Positions 1 through 5,269 are shown, counted from the stretch's first letter. The stretch: 5,269 bases of DNA from Burkholderiales bacterium (GCA_025352345.1 JANXTP010000181.1:1-5269), one strand, 5' to 3'. Notes: a model not told the origin generated them from the letters alone. Program-made: numbers and translations.

Positions 1-242
1 CGCGCCAGGCAGGCCAGCCCGCGCAGCATGGCCTCTTCGGTCAGCAGGCCGTTGTCATCGAGCCCGGCGCCCAGCCGAACGGTTTCCTTCAGGTAGTCGA
101 TGCGGCGATAACGTACGCCGTCGAGCTGGCCGAGTTCGAGGCGAAAGCTGTTGGAGCCCATGTCGATGGCGGCGAGCAGGCCGCGCCAGCGGGTGCCGGC
201 CGTGTCGAAAGAAGCAGGCCGTGCAGCCAGGGTCGAATCCAT
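1..242 (-). CDS. ppx: Exopolyphosphatase (Ppx/GppA family), N-terminal part, truncated by window edge
   Basis: Reading the minus strand from the ATG at 242 gives 80 complete codons, open to the window edge; the family is usually about 500 residues, so only the start of the first ASKHA-fold domain is visible. The phosphate-binding signature AAIDMGSNSFRL lies at residues 24-35, followed by YLKETVRLGAGLDDNGLLTEEAM at about 50-72 (shown as YLKETVRLGAGL, then DDNGLLTEEAM), a pattern typical of Ppx. Family members release orthophosphate from the ends of inorganic polyphosphate, and the related GppA acts on pppGpp; the catalytic residues further along are outside the window, so the two cannot be fully separated. 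The ATG at 242 is the only reasonable start: an ATG at 250 runs into a stop after one codon. No strong Shine-Dalgarno sequence precedes it. It follows the universal stress gene in the same direction after a 98-bp gap. Confidence 0.85.
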   Translation of the reverse strand, partial: MDSTLAARPASFDTAGTRWRGLLAAIDMGSNSFRLELGQLDGVRYRRIDYLKETVRLGAGLDDNGLLTEEAMLRGLACLA

Positions 243-340
243 CAATCCATTGTCGGGGAAAACTGTGACGCGAAGCCTCTCCCCGCAGGCCTGCGCCCGA
301 CAGGCTGTACAGCGTCAGCGAATGATCAACAGGCGGCGGA
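243..340 (-). other. usp-ppx intergenic gap with two perfect palindromes
   Basis: This 98-bp gap separates two genes of the same orientation. It contains a perfect 12-bp palindrome, CGCAGGCCTGCG, at 284-295 and a perfect 10-bp palindrome, GCTGTACAGC, at 304-313, with centres 19 bp apart. Neither has a loop or a following T run, so they do not look like an intrinsic terminator. No convincing -35/-10 pair is visible for ppx. The pair could be a protein-binding site, but in GC-rich DNA short palindromes also arise by chance. Confidence 0.35.
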
Positions 341-775
341 TCAGCGCACCACCAGCACCGGCACGGTGCTGTGGGTCAGCACCTTCTGCGTCTCGCTGCC
401 CAGCAGCAAGGCAGACAGACCCCGTCGGCCGTGCGACGCCATCACCACCAGGTCGCAGGCAGAGGACTTGGCCAGGCCGATGATCGCCTGCCATGGCTGA
501 TCGGCGTCCACCGTGTGCGCCTCGCAGGCCACACCGGCAGCGGCACAGGCCTGCTGAACCTGCTGAATCCGGCTCGCGGTGATGCGGTCCTGGGCATCGA
601 AGTATTGCTGCGGTGGAACTGGCTGCATCTCGGAAATTGCGCCGTAGGGGAACGGTTCCTTGACGCACAGCGTCACGATCTGCGCTCCCAGCGTCTTGGC
701 CAAGGTGATGGCGGTGGTGACCGCCGCAGCGGTGAGGTCCGAACCGTCGGTCGGTACCAGGATGCGCTTGTACAT
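341..775 (-). CDS. Universal stress protein, UspA family
   Basis: The 144-residue product is the size of a single Usp domain (about 140-150 residues) and begins with the family hallmark MYKRILVPTDGSDLT, where Asp10 matches the conserved nucleotide-contacting Asp. The C-terminal ATP-binding loop reads ASHGRRGLSALLLGS at residues 113-127, then TVPVLVV as the last strand. In the G-2x-G-9x-G(S/T) motif the first Gly is Ala113; Gly116, Gly126 and Ser127 are kept. The protein is cytoplasmic, with no signal peptide or membrane segment. Family members bind ATP or dimerise and help survival under starvation, oxidative or oxygen stress; the exact role here is unknown. The start is supported by an AAGGAG ribosome binding site 6 nt upstream. 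It lies 42 bp downstream of sseA in the same direction and may be cotranscribed with it. Confidence 0.93.
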   Translation of the reverse strand: MYKRILVPTDGSDLTAAAVTTAITLAKTLGAQIVTLCVKEPFPYGAISEMQPVPPQQYFDAQDRITASRIQQVQQACAAAGVACEAHTVDADQPWQAIIGLAKSSACDLVVMASHGRRGLSALLLGSETQKVLTHSTVPVLVVR

Positions 776-781
776 GAGGTG

Positions 782-787
782 CTCCTT
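782..787 (-). promoter_or_regulatory. Ribosome binding site of the universal stress gene
   Basis: The minus strand reads AAGGAG, 6 nt before the ATG at 775. This is the strongest Shine-Dalgarno sequence in the window. It suggests the stress protein is translated efficiently and independently of sseA upstream. Confidence 0.8.
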
Positions 788-817
788 GAAACAGCGGCCC
801 AGCAGGGCCCAAAGCGC

Positions 818-1699
818 TCAGCCCCGTGCGACCGGACGCGAAGGGTCGGATGACCACTCGCTCCACGAACCAGCATACAGCGCCGTGCCATCGATCCCGG
901 CCACCGCCATCGCCAGCAGGTTGTGACAGGCGGTGACGCCCGAGCCGCACTGGTGCACCACCTCGGCCGCAGGACGTGTGCCGATCAAGGGCTGCAGTTC
1001 GACGCGCAAGGCGTCGGCCGGCTTGAAGCAACCGTCGGCGGCGAGGTTGTCCTTGAAGAAACGGTTGCGCGCGCCCGGGATGTGTCCGGCCCGCGCATCG
1101 AGCGGCTCAACCTCGCCGCGAAATCGTTCGGGCGCCCGTGCATCGATCAACGCGATGCGACCAAGCTGGCCTTGCAGCGTGTCCGCATCGACGGTGCGCA
1201 CCAGCGGCGACGGTTCGGCGCCGACCGGGTAGGCAGCCTGTGCCTTCGCATCAACCGCATCTGTCGCCGTGGCACCACCCGCCGCCTGCCAGGCCGCCAG
1301 CCCGCCATCGAGCACGGCCACCGGCGCGTGGCCCAGCCAGCGCAGCATCCACCATACCCTTGCCGCAAACATCGCGCCCTGGCGGTCGTACACGACGACC
1401 TGTGTTGTCGGCGCGATGCCGAAGCGTCCCACGGTGGCGGCGAACGCGGCGCGATCGGGCAGCGGATGACGACCGTTGCGTCCGGTCTTCGCGCCGCACA
1501 GGTCGCGGTCAAGGTGCACATGCAGCGCACCGGGCAGGTGCGCACCAAGGTAGGCGCGCCCGCCTGCGGCAGCGTCGGTCAGGTCGAAGCTGGTATCGAG
1601 CACGACCGGGGGCGAGCTGCTTGCGAGCAGCGCCTGCAACGCTTGCACGCTGATCAGCGTGCTGAAAGTGGCGTCAGGCGGCATCGCCTTGCCGCTCAT
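818..1699 (-). CDS. sseA: Sulfurtransferase, 3-mercaptopyruvate type (tandem rhodanese domains)
   Basis: The 293-residue product has two rhodanese domains, the N-terminal non-catalytic one at about 13-140 and the catalytic one at about 168-289, matching the usual length of about 280-300. The active-site loop is CGSGVTA at residues 251-257, with Cys251 as the persulfide-carrying residue. CG-S-GVTA is characteristic of 3-mercaptopyruvate sulfurtransferases, whereas thiosulfate rhodaneses have CRKGVTA. Other hallmarks are RAYLGAHLPGALHVHLD (49-65), LDGGLAAW (130-137), IDARAPERFRGEVEP (185-199) and GHIPGARN (205-212). The enzyme moves sulfur from 3-mercaptopyruvate to a thiol or cyanide acceptor in the cytoplasm, giving pyruvate. 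The frame stays open far upstream, but the ATG at 1699 overlaps the stop of the oxygenase gene as ATGA, which points to translational coupling; Met6 is an alternative start. No export signal is seen. The physiological acceptor is unknown. Confidence 0.92.
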   Translation of the reverse strand: MSGKAMPPDATFSTLISVQALQALLASSSPPVVLDTSFDLTDAAAGGRAYLGAHLPGALHVHLDRDLCGAKTGRNGRHPLPDRAAFAATVGRFGIAPTTQVVVYDRQGAMFAARVWWMLRWLGHAPVAVLDGGLAAWQAAGGATATDAVDAKAQAAYPVGAEPSPLVRTVDADTLQGQLGRIALIDARAPERFRGEVEPLDARAGHIPGARNRFFKDNLAADGCFKPADALRVELQPLIGTRPAAEVVHQCGSGVTACHNLLAMAVAGIDGTALYAGSWSEWSSDPSRPVARG

Positions 1700-2940
1700 G
1701 GTGCGACGCTGGTGACCACCGAATTCAGCGCGCGCTGCGCCCCGCTGGCCGGCGCATCGCTGCCAGATGTCAGCGCGGCACCTATGGCGCCGCGGTACCA
1801 GCTGTGGAACTGCTCCATGCCATCTTCCATCGGACTCTGGTACGGGCCTGACTCGTGGTCGCCGCGCTGCCACAGCGCCGCGCGGCCCTGGTCCATGCGC
1901 ATCGCGATCTCGTCGTCCTCGACACAGGTTTCCAGGTAGGCCGCCTGTTGCGTGTCCATGTATTCGCGTTCGAACGCGGCAATCTCTTCCGGGTAATAGA
2001 ACTCGACGACGTTGGTGGTGTGGCGCGGGCCGCGCGGGTACAGCGTCGACACCACCAGCACATTCGGGTACCACTCGACCATCACGCCGGGGTAATAGGT
2101 CAGCCAGATCGCGCCGTGCTTCGGCGGGCGGCCCTCGTGGTGCTCCTGCTGGTAGCGCAGCACCTCGTCGTGCCAGCGGCTGTAGACGCTGGAGCCGGGC
2201 TTGCCCAGCGCCTCGCCCGATGCGGTGGCGACGCCGACCGTCTGCACCGAGTAGTCGCGGCCCATTTCCCAGCGCAGGTCGTCGGTGGTCACGAAGTTGC
2301 CCAGGCCGGGGTGGAACGGGCCGACGTGGTAGTCCTCGAGGTAGACCTCGATGAAGGTCTTCCAGTTGTAGTCGCACTCATGCACATGGACGCGGTCGAG
2401 CACATGGCCGGTGAAATCGAGGTCGGCCCGCGGGCCGAGTGCGGCCAGGTCGGCGGTGATGTCGCGGCCGTTGTCCTCGAACACCAGCCCGTTCCAGCTG
2501 CGCGTCTTGTAGTTGTTCAGGTGCAGGCACGGCGACTCGGCGAAATGTGGCGCGCCAATCAACTGGCCCTGCAGGTCGTAGGTCCAGCGGTGCAGCGGAC
2601 ACACGATGTTGCTGTGGGTGTTGCCACGGCCGTGCAGGATCAGCGCCTGCCGATGGCGGCACACGTTGGAGATCAGCTCGACGCTGTTGGGCGTGCGCAC
2701 CAGCACGCGGCCATCGCCTTCCTGCGGCAGGGTGTAGTAGTCGCCGGGCTGCGGTACCGACAGTTCGTGCCCGAGGTAGCGCGGGCCGTGGCGAAACAGG
2801 GTGTCAGTCTCTCGCTGGAACAAGGCTTCGTCGAAATAGGTCGAAGCGGCCAAGGGCAAAGCATTGTGTGCATCGCGGGGTCTCACGGGGTGTCTCGCGT
2901 CGGGCACCACAGCGCCGCGCGCGACAAACAATTCGGACAT
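1696..2940 (-). CDS. Rieske [2Fe-2S] aromatic ring-hydroxylating-type oxygenase, alpha subunit, substrate unknown
   Basis: The 414-residue product has the two-domain layout and length of a Rieske oxygenase alpha subunit. The N-terminal Rieske domain carries C-x-H-x17-C-x2-H exactly: Cys94, His96, Cys114 and His117. The catalytic domain has NWKTFIEVYLEDYHVGPFHPGL from residue 192 (NWK at 192-194), giving the mononuclear iron ligands His205 and His210 (H-x4-H). The third ligand is probably Asp342 or Asp343 in CVEDDEIAMRMDQG. The residue three before His205, which relays electrons from the Rieske centre, is Glu202, whereas naphthalene-dioxygenase-type enzymes have Asp. Glu there is known from carnitine monooxygenase CntA and related quaternary-ammonium oxygenases. 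Such enzymes use O2 and reductase-supplied electrons to hydroxylate or demethylate a substrate; no reductase or beta subunit is encoded nearby. The ATG at 2940 was chosen for its AGGAG site; a TTG at 2973 would add 11 residues. The gene overlaps sseA by 4 bp. Confidence 0.9.
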   Translation of the reverse strand: MSELFVARGAVVPDARHPVRPRDAHNALPLAASTYFDEALFQRETDTLFRHGPRYLGHELSVPQPGDYYTLPQEGDGRVLVRTPNSVELISNVCRHRQALILHGRGNTHSNIVCPLHRWTYDLQGQLIGAPHFAESPCLHLNNYKTRSWNGLVFEDNGRDITADLAALGPRADLDFTGHVLDRVHVHECDYNWKTFIEVYLEDYHVGPFHPGLGNFVTTDDLRWEMGRDYSVQTVGVATASGEALGKPGSSVYSRWHDEVLRYQQEHHEGRPPKHGAIWLTYYPGVMVEWYPNVLVVSTLYPRGPRHTTNVVEFYYPEEIAAFEREYMDTQQAAYLETCVEDDEIAMRMDQGRAALWQRGDHESGPYQSPMEDGMEQFHSWYRGAIGAALTSGSDAPASGAQRALNSVVTSVAP

Positions 2941-2950
2941 GGCCGGGAGG

Positions 2951-2957
2951 TTCTCCT
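2951..2957 (-). promoter_or_regulatory. Ribosome binding site deciding the oxygenase start
   Basis: The minus strand reads AGGAGAA, ending 10 nt before the ATG at 2940. The spacing is slightly long. The alternative in-frame TTG start at 2973 lies upstream of this site, inside a tandem repeat, with no Shine-Dalgarno sequence of its own, so the ATG is preferred. Confidence 0.6.
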
Positions 2958-2962
2958 GGTAA

Positions 2963-2990
2963 GCAGTGGGCAACGCGCAGTGGGCAATGC
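2963..2990. repeat. Two-copy 14-bp tandem repeat in the oxygenase leader
   Basis: GCAGTGGGCAACGC at 2963-2976 is followed immediately by GCAGTGGGCAATGC at 2977-2990, with one difference in 14 (C2974 versus T2988). The repeat lies just upstream of the oxygenase ribosome binding site, so it would fall in the 5' untranslated leader if transcription starts further upstream. It may be a regulator-binding pair or simply a slippage duplication. Confidence 0.85.
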
Positions 2991-3052
2991 AGCGTCATCG
3001 ATGGCGGCGCCACCGCACGAGCGCATTTACTTGGAAACGCTACCCACACCGC

Positions 3053-3058
3053 ATTTTA
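3053..3058 (-). promoter_or_regulatory. Candidate -10 element for the oxygenase-sseA transcript
   Basis: The minus strand reads TAAAAT, which matches 5 of 6 positions of the sigma70 -10 consensus, in one of the few AT-rich spots of the intergenic region. No good -35 hexamer is found at 16-18 bp. If used, it gives a leader of roughly 105 nt that contains the 14-bp tandem repeat. This is a weak prediction based on one hexamer. Confidence 0.3.
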
Positions 3059-3087
3059 AGGCGGCGCCGCGACGAAAGAGCGCTGAC

Positions 3088-3093
3088 TACAAT
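3088..3093 (+). promoter_or_regulatory. Candidate -10 element for the xseB-ispA-dxs operon
   Basis: TACAAT matches 5 of 6 positions of the sigma70 -10 consensus, with TG two bases upstream (TGAC before the hexamer). The -35 region at 17 bp is GC-rich and does not match. Transcription would begin near 3100, giving a leader of about 15 nt before the xseB ATG at 3115. An inverted repeat overlaps the last three bases of the hexamer and the expected start site. Confidence 0.4.
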
Positions 3094-3109
3094 GAAGTGG
3101 TACTTCATT
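3091..3109. repeat. Perfect 8-bp inverted repeat over the xseB promoter (operator-like)
   Basis: AATGAAGT at 3091-3098 and its exact reverse complement ACTTCATT at 3102-3109 flank a 3-base spacer, GGT. The element is AT-rich compared with its surroundings. It overlaps the end of the candidate -10 hexamer and the predicted transcription start, and ends 5 bp before the xseB ATG. This placement would suit a repressor operator or an RNA hairpin at the very start of the message. Which protein might bind it is unknown. Confidence 0.6.
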
Positions 3110-3114
3110 CGCTC

Positions 3115-3405
3115 ATGGTCAAGTCCTCATCCGCCCCGGCGAACCCCGCGCCCGCTGCAGCCGCCATGGCGCCGCTGCCCACGATTCCGCCTGAAACGCT
3201 GCCGGAAACCTACGAGGCGGCGCTGTCCGAACTCGAACGGCTGGTCGGTGCGATGGAGGCCGGGCAGCTGCCGCTGGATCGCCTGCTCGACACCTACCGG
3301 CGCGGCGCCGCGTTGCTGAATTTCTGCCGCGGTCGACTCGAATCTGTCGAGCAGCAGGTCAAGGTGCTCGAAGACGGCCAGCTCAAGCCCTGGAACCCGA
3401 CATGA
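3115..3405 (+). CDS. xseB: Exodeoxyribonuclease VII small subunit
   Basis: The 96-residue product contains the XseB domain at about 30-90: LPETYEAALSELERLVGAME, then AGQLPLDRLLDTYRRGAALLNFCRGRLESVEQQVKVL (from about residue 48, GQLPLDRLL and YRRGAALL are the family signature). This is a small helical, coiled-coil protein that binds several copies to each XseA to form exonuclease VII, a cytoplasmic enzyme degrading single-stranded DNA into acid-soluble oligonucleotides in repair and recombination. xseA is not in the window. The start is uncertain because the frame is open for over 1 kb upstream and neither ATG has a clear Shine-Dalgarno site: the ATG at 3115 gives a Pro/Ala-rich tail of 17 residues, while the ATG at 3166 gives 79 residues, near the 80 of the E. 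coli protein. I chose 3115 because it follows the candidate promoter. Its stop overlaps the ispA start (ATGA). Confidence 0.92.
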   Translation: MVKSSSAPANPAPAAAAMAPLPTIPPETLPETYEAALSELERLVGAMEAGQLPLDRLLDTYRRGAALLNFCRGRLESVEQQVKVLEDGQLKPWNPT

Positions 3406-4307
3406 CTGTTGCCGATTTCGACGCCTGGGCACGCACCCAACTGGTGGCGGTTGAAGACTGCCTGAGCCTGTGGGTGCCCGCCGACGCCCCGGCGGGTCTC
3501 GGCACCGCGATGCGCTATGCCGTGCTCGATGGCGGCAAACGCCTGCGACCGCTGCTGGCGCTGGCCGCAGCGCATGCGGTCGGTGGCCGGCGCATGGCCT
3601 CGCTGCGGGCCGCTTGTGCTGTCGAGCTGATCCACGCCTATTCGCTGGTGCATGACGACATGCCCTGCATGGACAACGACGTGCTGCGGCGCGGCAAGCC
3701 GACGGTGCATGTGCAGTTCGGCGAAGCGCCCGCGATGCTGGCCGGTGATGCGATGCAGGCACTGGCCTTCGAGGTGCTAACACCCGACTCACCAGCGCAT
3801 CCCGACGAGGCCATTCCTGCGGCGCTGCAAGCCCGGCTGTGCGGCCTGCTGGCGCGCGCGGCCGGCCATGCCGGCATGGCCGGCGGCCAGGCGATCGACC
3901 TGGCCAGCGTCGGCCGTCCGCTCGATGAACACAGCCTGCGCGACATGCACCACCGCAAGACCGGCGCCCTGCTGCGCGCCAGCGTGATGATGGGCGCGGC
4001 CTGCGGTGACATCGATGCCGCGGCCTGGTCGGCGCTGGAGGTTTACGGGGACTCGATCGGGCTGGCCTTCCAGGTCATCGACGATGTGCTGGACGTGACC
4101 CAGGAATCGGACCAGCTCGGCAAGACAGCCGGCAAGGATGTCGATGCGAACAAGCCGACCTACGTCAGCCTGATGGGGTTGGACGCGGCGCGGCGACATG
4201 CGTTTGAACTGCGCGATCAGGCGCAATCGGCACTGACGCGCTCGGCTCTGCGCGACACGGTGTGGCTGAGCCTGCTGGCCGACAAGGTGGTGGAACGGGA
4301 CCGTTGA
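3402..4307 (+). CDS. ispA: Farnesyl diphosphate synthase (geranyltranstransferase)
   Basis: This 301-residue trans-prenyltransferase matches the usual length of about 295-300 for bacterial FPP synthase. It joins dimethylallyl diphosphate with two isopentenyl diphosphates to make C15 farnesyl diphosphate in the cytoplasm, using Mg2+. Visible motifs are GKRLRP (45-50, diphosphate binding), the first Asp-rich motif DDMPCMD (85-91) followed by RRGKPT (96-101), GDAMQALAFEVL (115-126), HHRKTGAL (183-190), and the second Asp-rich motif DDVLD (227-231), with GKDVDANKPTY at 244-254. Two residues inserted in the first motif and Tyr80 five positions before it are the type II bacterial chain-length signature for a C15 product. 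The ATG overlaps the xseB stop by 4 bp, so translation is probably coupled, and dxs starts 2 bp after the ispA stop. All catalytic residues are present. Confidence 0.96.
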   Translation: MTVADFDAWARTQLVAVEDCLSLWVPADAPAGLGTAMRYAVLDGGKRLRPLLALAAAHAVGGRRMASLRAACAVELIHAYSLVHDDMPCMDNDVLRRGKPTVHVQFGEAPAMLAGDAMQALAFEVLTPDSPAHPDEAIPAALQARLCGLLARAAGHAGMAGGQAIDLASVGRPLDEHSLRDMHHRKTGALLRASVMMGAACGDIDAAAWSALEVYGDSIGLAFQVIDDVLDVTQESDQLGKTAGKDVDANKPTYVSLMGLDAARRHAFELRDQAQSALTRSALRDTVWLSLLADKVVERDR

Positions 4308-4309
4308 CG

Positions 4310-5269
4310 ATGAAAAAAGCTTTGCTCCATTCGATCGAATCGCCCGCCGATGTGCGGCGGCTCTCGCGCAGCGAACTGCACACGCTGGCCGATGAGTTGC
4401 GCGATTACCTGCTGCACAGCGTGTCGCAGACCGGCGGCCACTTGTCGTCGAACCTCGGCACGGTGGAGCTCACGGTCGCGCTGCACCATGTCTACAACAC
4501 GCCACACGACCGCATCGTGTGGGACGTGGGCCACCAAACCTATCCGCACAAGATATTGACGGGGCGCCGCGACCGCATGGGCTCACTGCGCCAGCTTGGC
4601 GGCATCAGCGGTTTTCCGCGCCGCGACGAAAGCGAGTACGACACCTTCGGCACCGCACACAGCAGCACCTCGATCTCGGCGGCACTCGGCATGGCCGTGG
4701 GTGCCGCACTGAAGGGCGAGCACCGCAAGTCGATTGCCGTGATCGGCGATGGCGCGATGAGTGCCGGCATGGCGTTTGAGGCGCTGAACAACGGCGGCGT
4801 GGCGGGTGCCGACCTGCTGGTGATCCTGAACGACAACGACATGTCGATTTCGCCCCCTGTGGGCGCGCTGAACCGCTACCTGGCGCGGCTGATGAGCGGG
4901 CGCTTCTATGCCAACGCACGCGACACCGCGAAGTCGGTGCTGAAGAACGCACCGCCGCTGCTGGAACTGGCGCGGCGCTTCGAGTCGCATGCCAAGGGCA
5001 TGGTCGTGCCGGGCACGATCTTCGAGGAATTCGGCTTCAACTACGTCGGCCCGATCGACGGCCACGACCTCGACGCGCTGATCCCGACGCTGGAGAACCT
5101 GCGCAACCTGAAGGGGCCGCAGTTCCTGCACGTCGTCACCAAGAAGGGCCAGGGCTACAAGCTGGCCGAGAACGACCCGATCAACTACCACGGGCCGGGC
5201 AAATTCGACCCGGCCGTCGGCATCAAGGCCGCAGCACCCGGCAAGCCGACCTTCACCCAGGTGTTCGGC
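4310..5269 (+). CDS. dxs: 1-Deoxy-D-xylulose-5-phosphate synthase, N-terminal half, truncated by window edge
   Basis: Exactly 320 codons are present out of about 620-640 in the family; the transketolase pyrimidine-binding and C-terminal domains are beyond the window. The enzyme condenses pyruvate with glyceraldehyde-3-phosphate, releasing CO2, as the first and flux-controlling step of the MEP isoprenoid pathway, and its product also feeds thiamine and pyridoxal synthesis. The thiamine-diphosphate domain is intact: TGGHLSSNLGTVELTVAL at 41-58 with His44, WDVGHQTYPHKILTGR at 71-86, HSSTSISAALGMA at 117-129, GDGAMSAGMAFEALNN at 146-161, and LNDNDMSIS at 173-181. Asp147 and Asn176 should hold Mg2+. 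KGMVVPGTIFEEFGFNY (229-245), GPIDGHDL (247-254) and the late conserved His294 also match. The ATG at 4310 lies 2 bp after the ispA stop, with a modest GGGA site at 4297-4300 inside ispA. Confidence 0.97.
   Translation, partial: MKKALLHSIESPADVRRLSRSELHTLADELRDYLLHSVSQTGGHLSSNLGTVELTVALHHVYNTPHDRIVWDVGHQTYPHKILTGRRDRMGSLRQLGGISGFPRRDESEYDTFGTAHSSTSISAALGMAVGAALKGEHRKSIAVIGDGAMSAGMAFEALNNGGVAGADLLVILNDNDMSISPPVGALNRYLARLMSGRFYANARDTAKSVLKNAPPLLELARRFESHAKGMVVPGTIFEEFGFNYVGPIDGHDLDALIPTLENLRNLKGPQFLHVVTKKGQGYKLAENDPINYHGPGKFDPAVGIKAAAPGKPTFTQVFG

Noticed and set aside
298..313. Pho-box-like repeat (CTGT...CTGT on the minus strand) ahead of ppx
   Set aside because: The two CTGT units start 9 bp apart rather than the 11 bp of a PhoB box, and the AT-rich spacer is missing.
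796..809. Hairpin GGCCC-AGCA-GGGCC between sseA and usp as a terminator
   Set aside because: The stem is only 5 bp and there is no T run after it in either direction, so it is not a convincing intrinsic terminator.
923..1939. A 338-codon plus-strand open frame opposite sseA
   Set aside because: It is antisense to sseA and the end of the oxygenase gene, its composition is Arg/Ala-rich with no recognisable domain, and no ribosome binding site precedes it.
1700..2377. N-terminal extension of the sulfurtransferase frame up to 2377
   Set aside because: The extension overlaps the oxygenase gene in another frame and is Arg/Pro-rich. Rhodanese similarity starts after the ATG at 1699, which also makes an ATGA overlap.
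2941..2973. TTG start at 2973 for the oxygenase
   Set aside because: It lies in the 14-bp tandem repeat, has no Shine-Dalgarno sequence, and the added 11 residues contain the AGGAG site that serves the ATG at 2940.
3003..3068. Direct repeat GGCGGCGCC at 3003-3011 and 3060-3068
   Set aside because: A 9-bp GC-only word is expected to recur by chance in DNA of this composition, and the spacing has no clear meaning.
1855..3405. A 516-codon plus-strand open frame antisense to the oxygenase and continuous with xseB
   Set aside because: Only its last 97 codons look like a protein family (XseB). The rest mirrors the codon pattern of the well-supported oxygenase gene on the other strand, a common effect in GC-rich DNA. 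A true fusion would need homologues.
4583..5191. A 202-codon minus-strand open frame opposite dxs
   Set aside because: It lies wholly antisense to the highly conserved dxs reading frame and has no recognisable motif.

Overview
This window is a GC-rich chromosomal segment, most likely from a betaproteobacterium of the order Burkholderiales. That placement rests on codon bias, the xseB-ispA-dxs gene order and the character of the encoded proteins; no search was run. It holds seven protein genes, two of them cut by the window ends. They form two divergent blocks separated by a 174-bp intergenic region (2941-3114). I see no RNA gene, insertion sequence, CRISPR array, phage gene or defence system.

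Left block, minus strand, in transcription order: a Rieske [2Fe-2S] ring-hydroxylating-type oxygenase alpha subunit of unknown substrate (1696-2940), a 3-mercaptopyruvate-type sulfurtransferase sseA (818-1699), a universal stress protein (341-775), and the N-terminal 80 codons of exopolyphosphatase ppx (1-242). The oxygenase and sseA overlap by 4 bp (ATGA). sseA and usp are 42 bp apart, and usp and ppx 98 bp apart. The first three could be one transcript; ppx may have its own promoter, but I cannot identify one.

Right block, plus strand: xseB (exonuclease VII small subunit, 3115-3405), ispA (farnesyl diphosphate synthase, 3402-4307) and the first 320 codons of dxs (1-deoxy-D-xylulose-5-phosphate synthase, 4310-5269). 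xseB and ispA overlap by 4 bp, and only 2 bp separate ispA from dxs, so this is a tightly packed operon. Dxs commits pyruvate and glyceraldehyde-3-phosphate to the MEP pathway, and IspA condenses the resulting C5 units to farnesyl diphosphate for quinones, undecaprenyl phosphate and related products. XseB is a DNA-repair subunit that travels with these genes.

The intergenic region is the least ordinary part. It contains a two-copy 14-bp tandem repeat just upstream of the oxygenase ribosome binding site and a perfect 8-bp inverted repeat overlapping the candidate xseB -10 element. It also has candidate -10 hexamers facing both ways. No clearly novel multi-gene system is present. The best lead is the orphan Rieske oxygenase, which has Glu instead of Asp at the position bridging its two metal centres and is translationally coupled to a sulfurtransferase.
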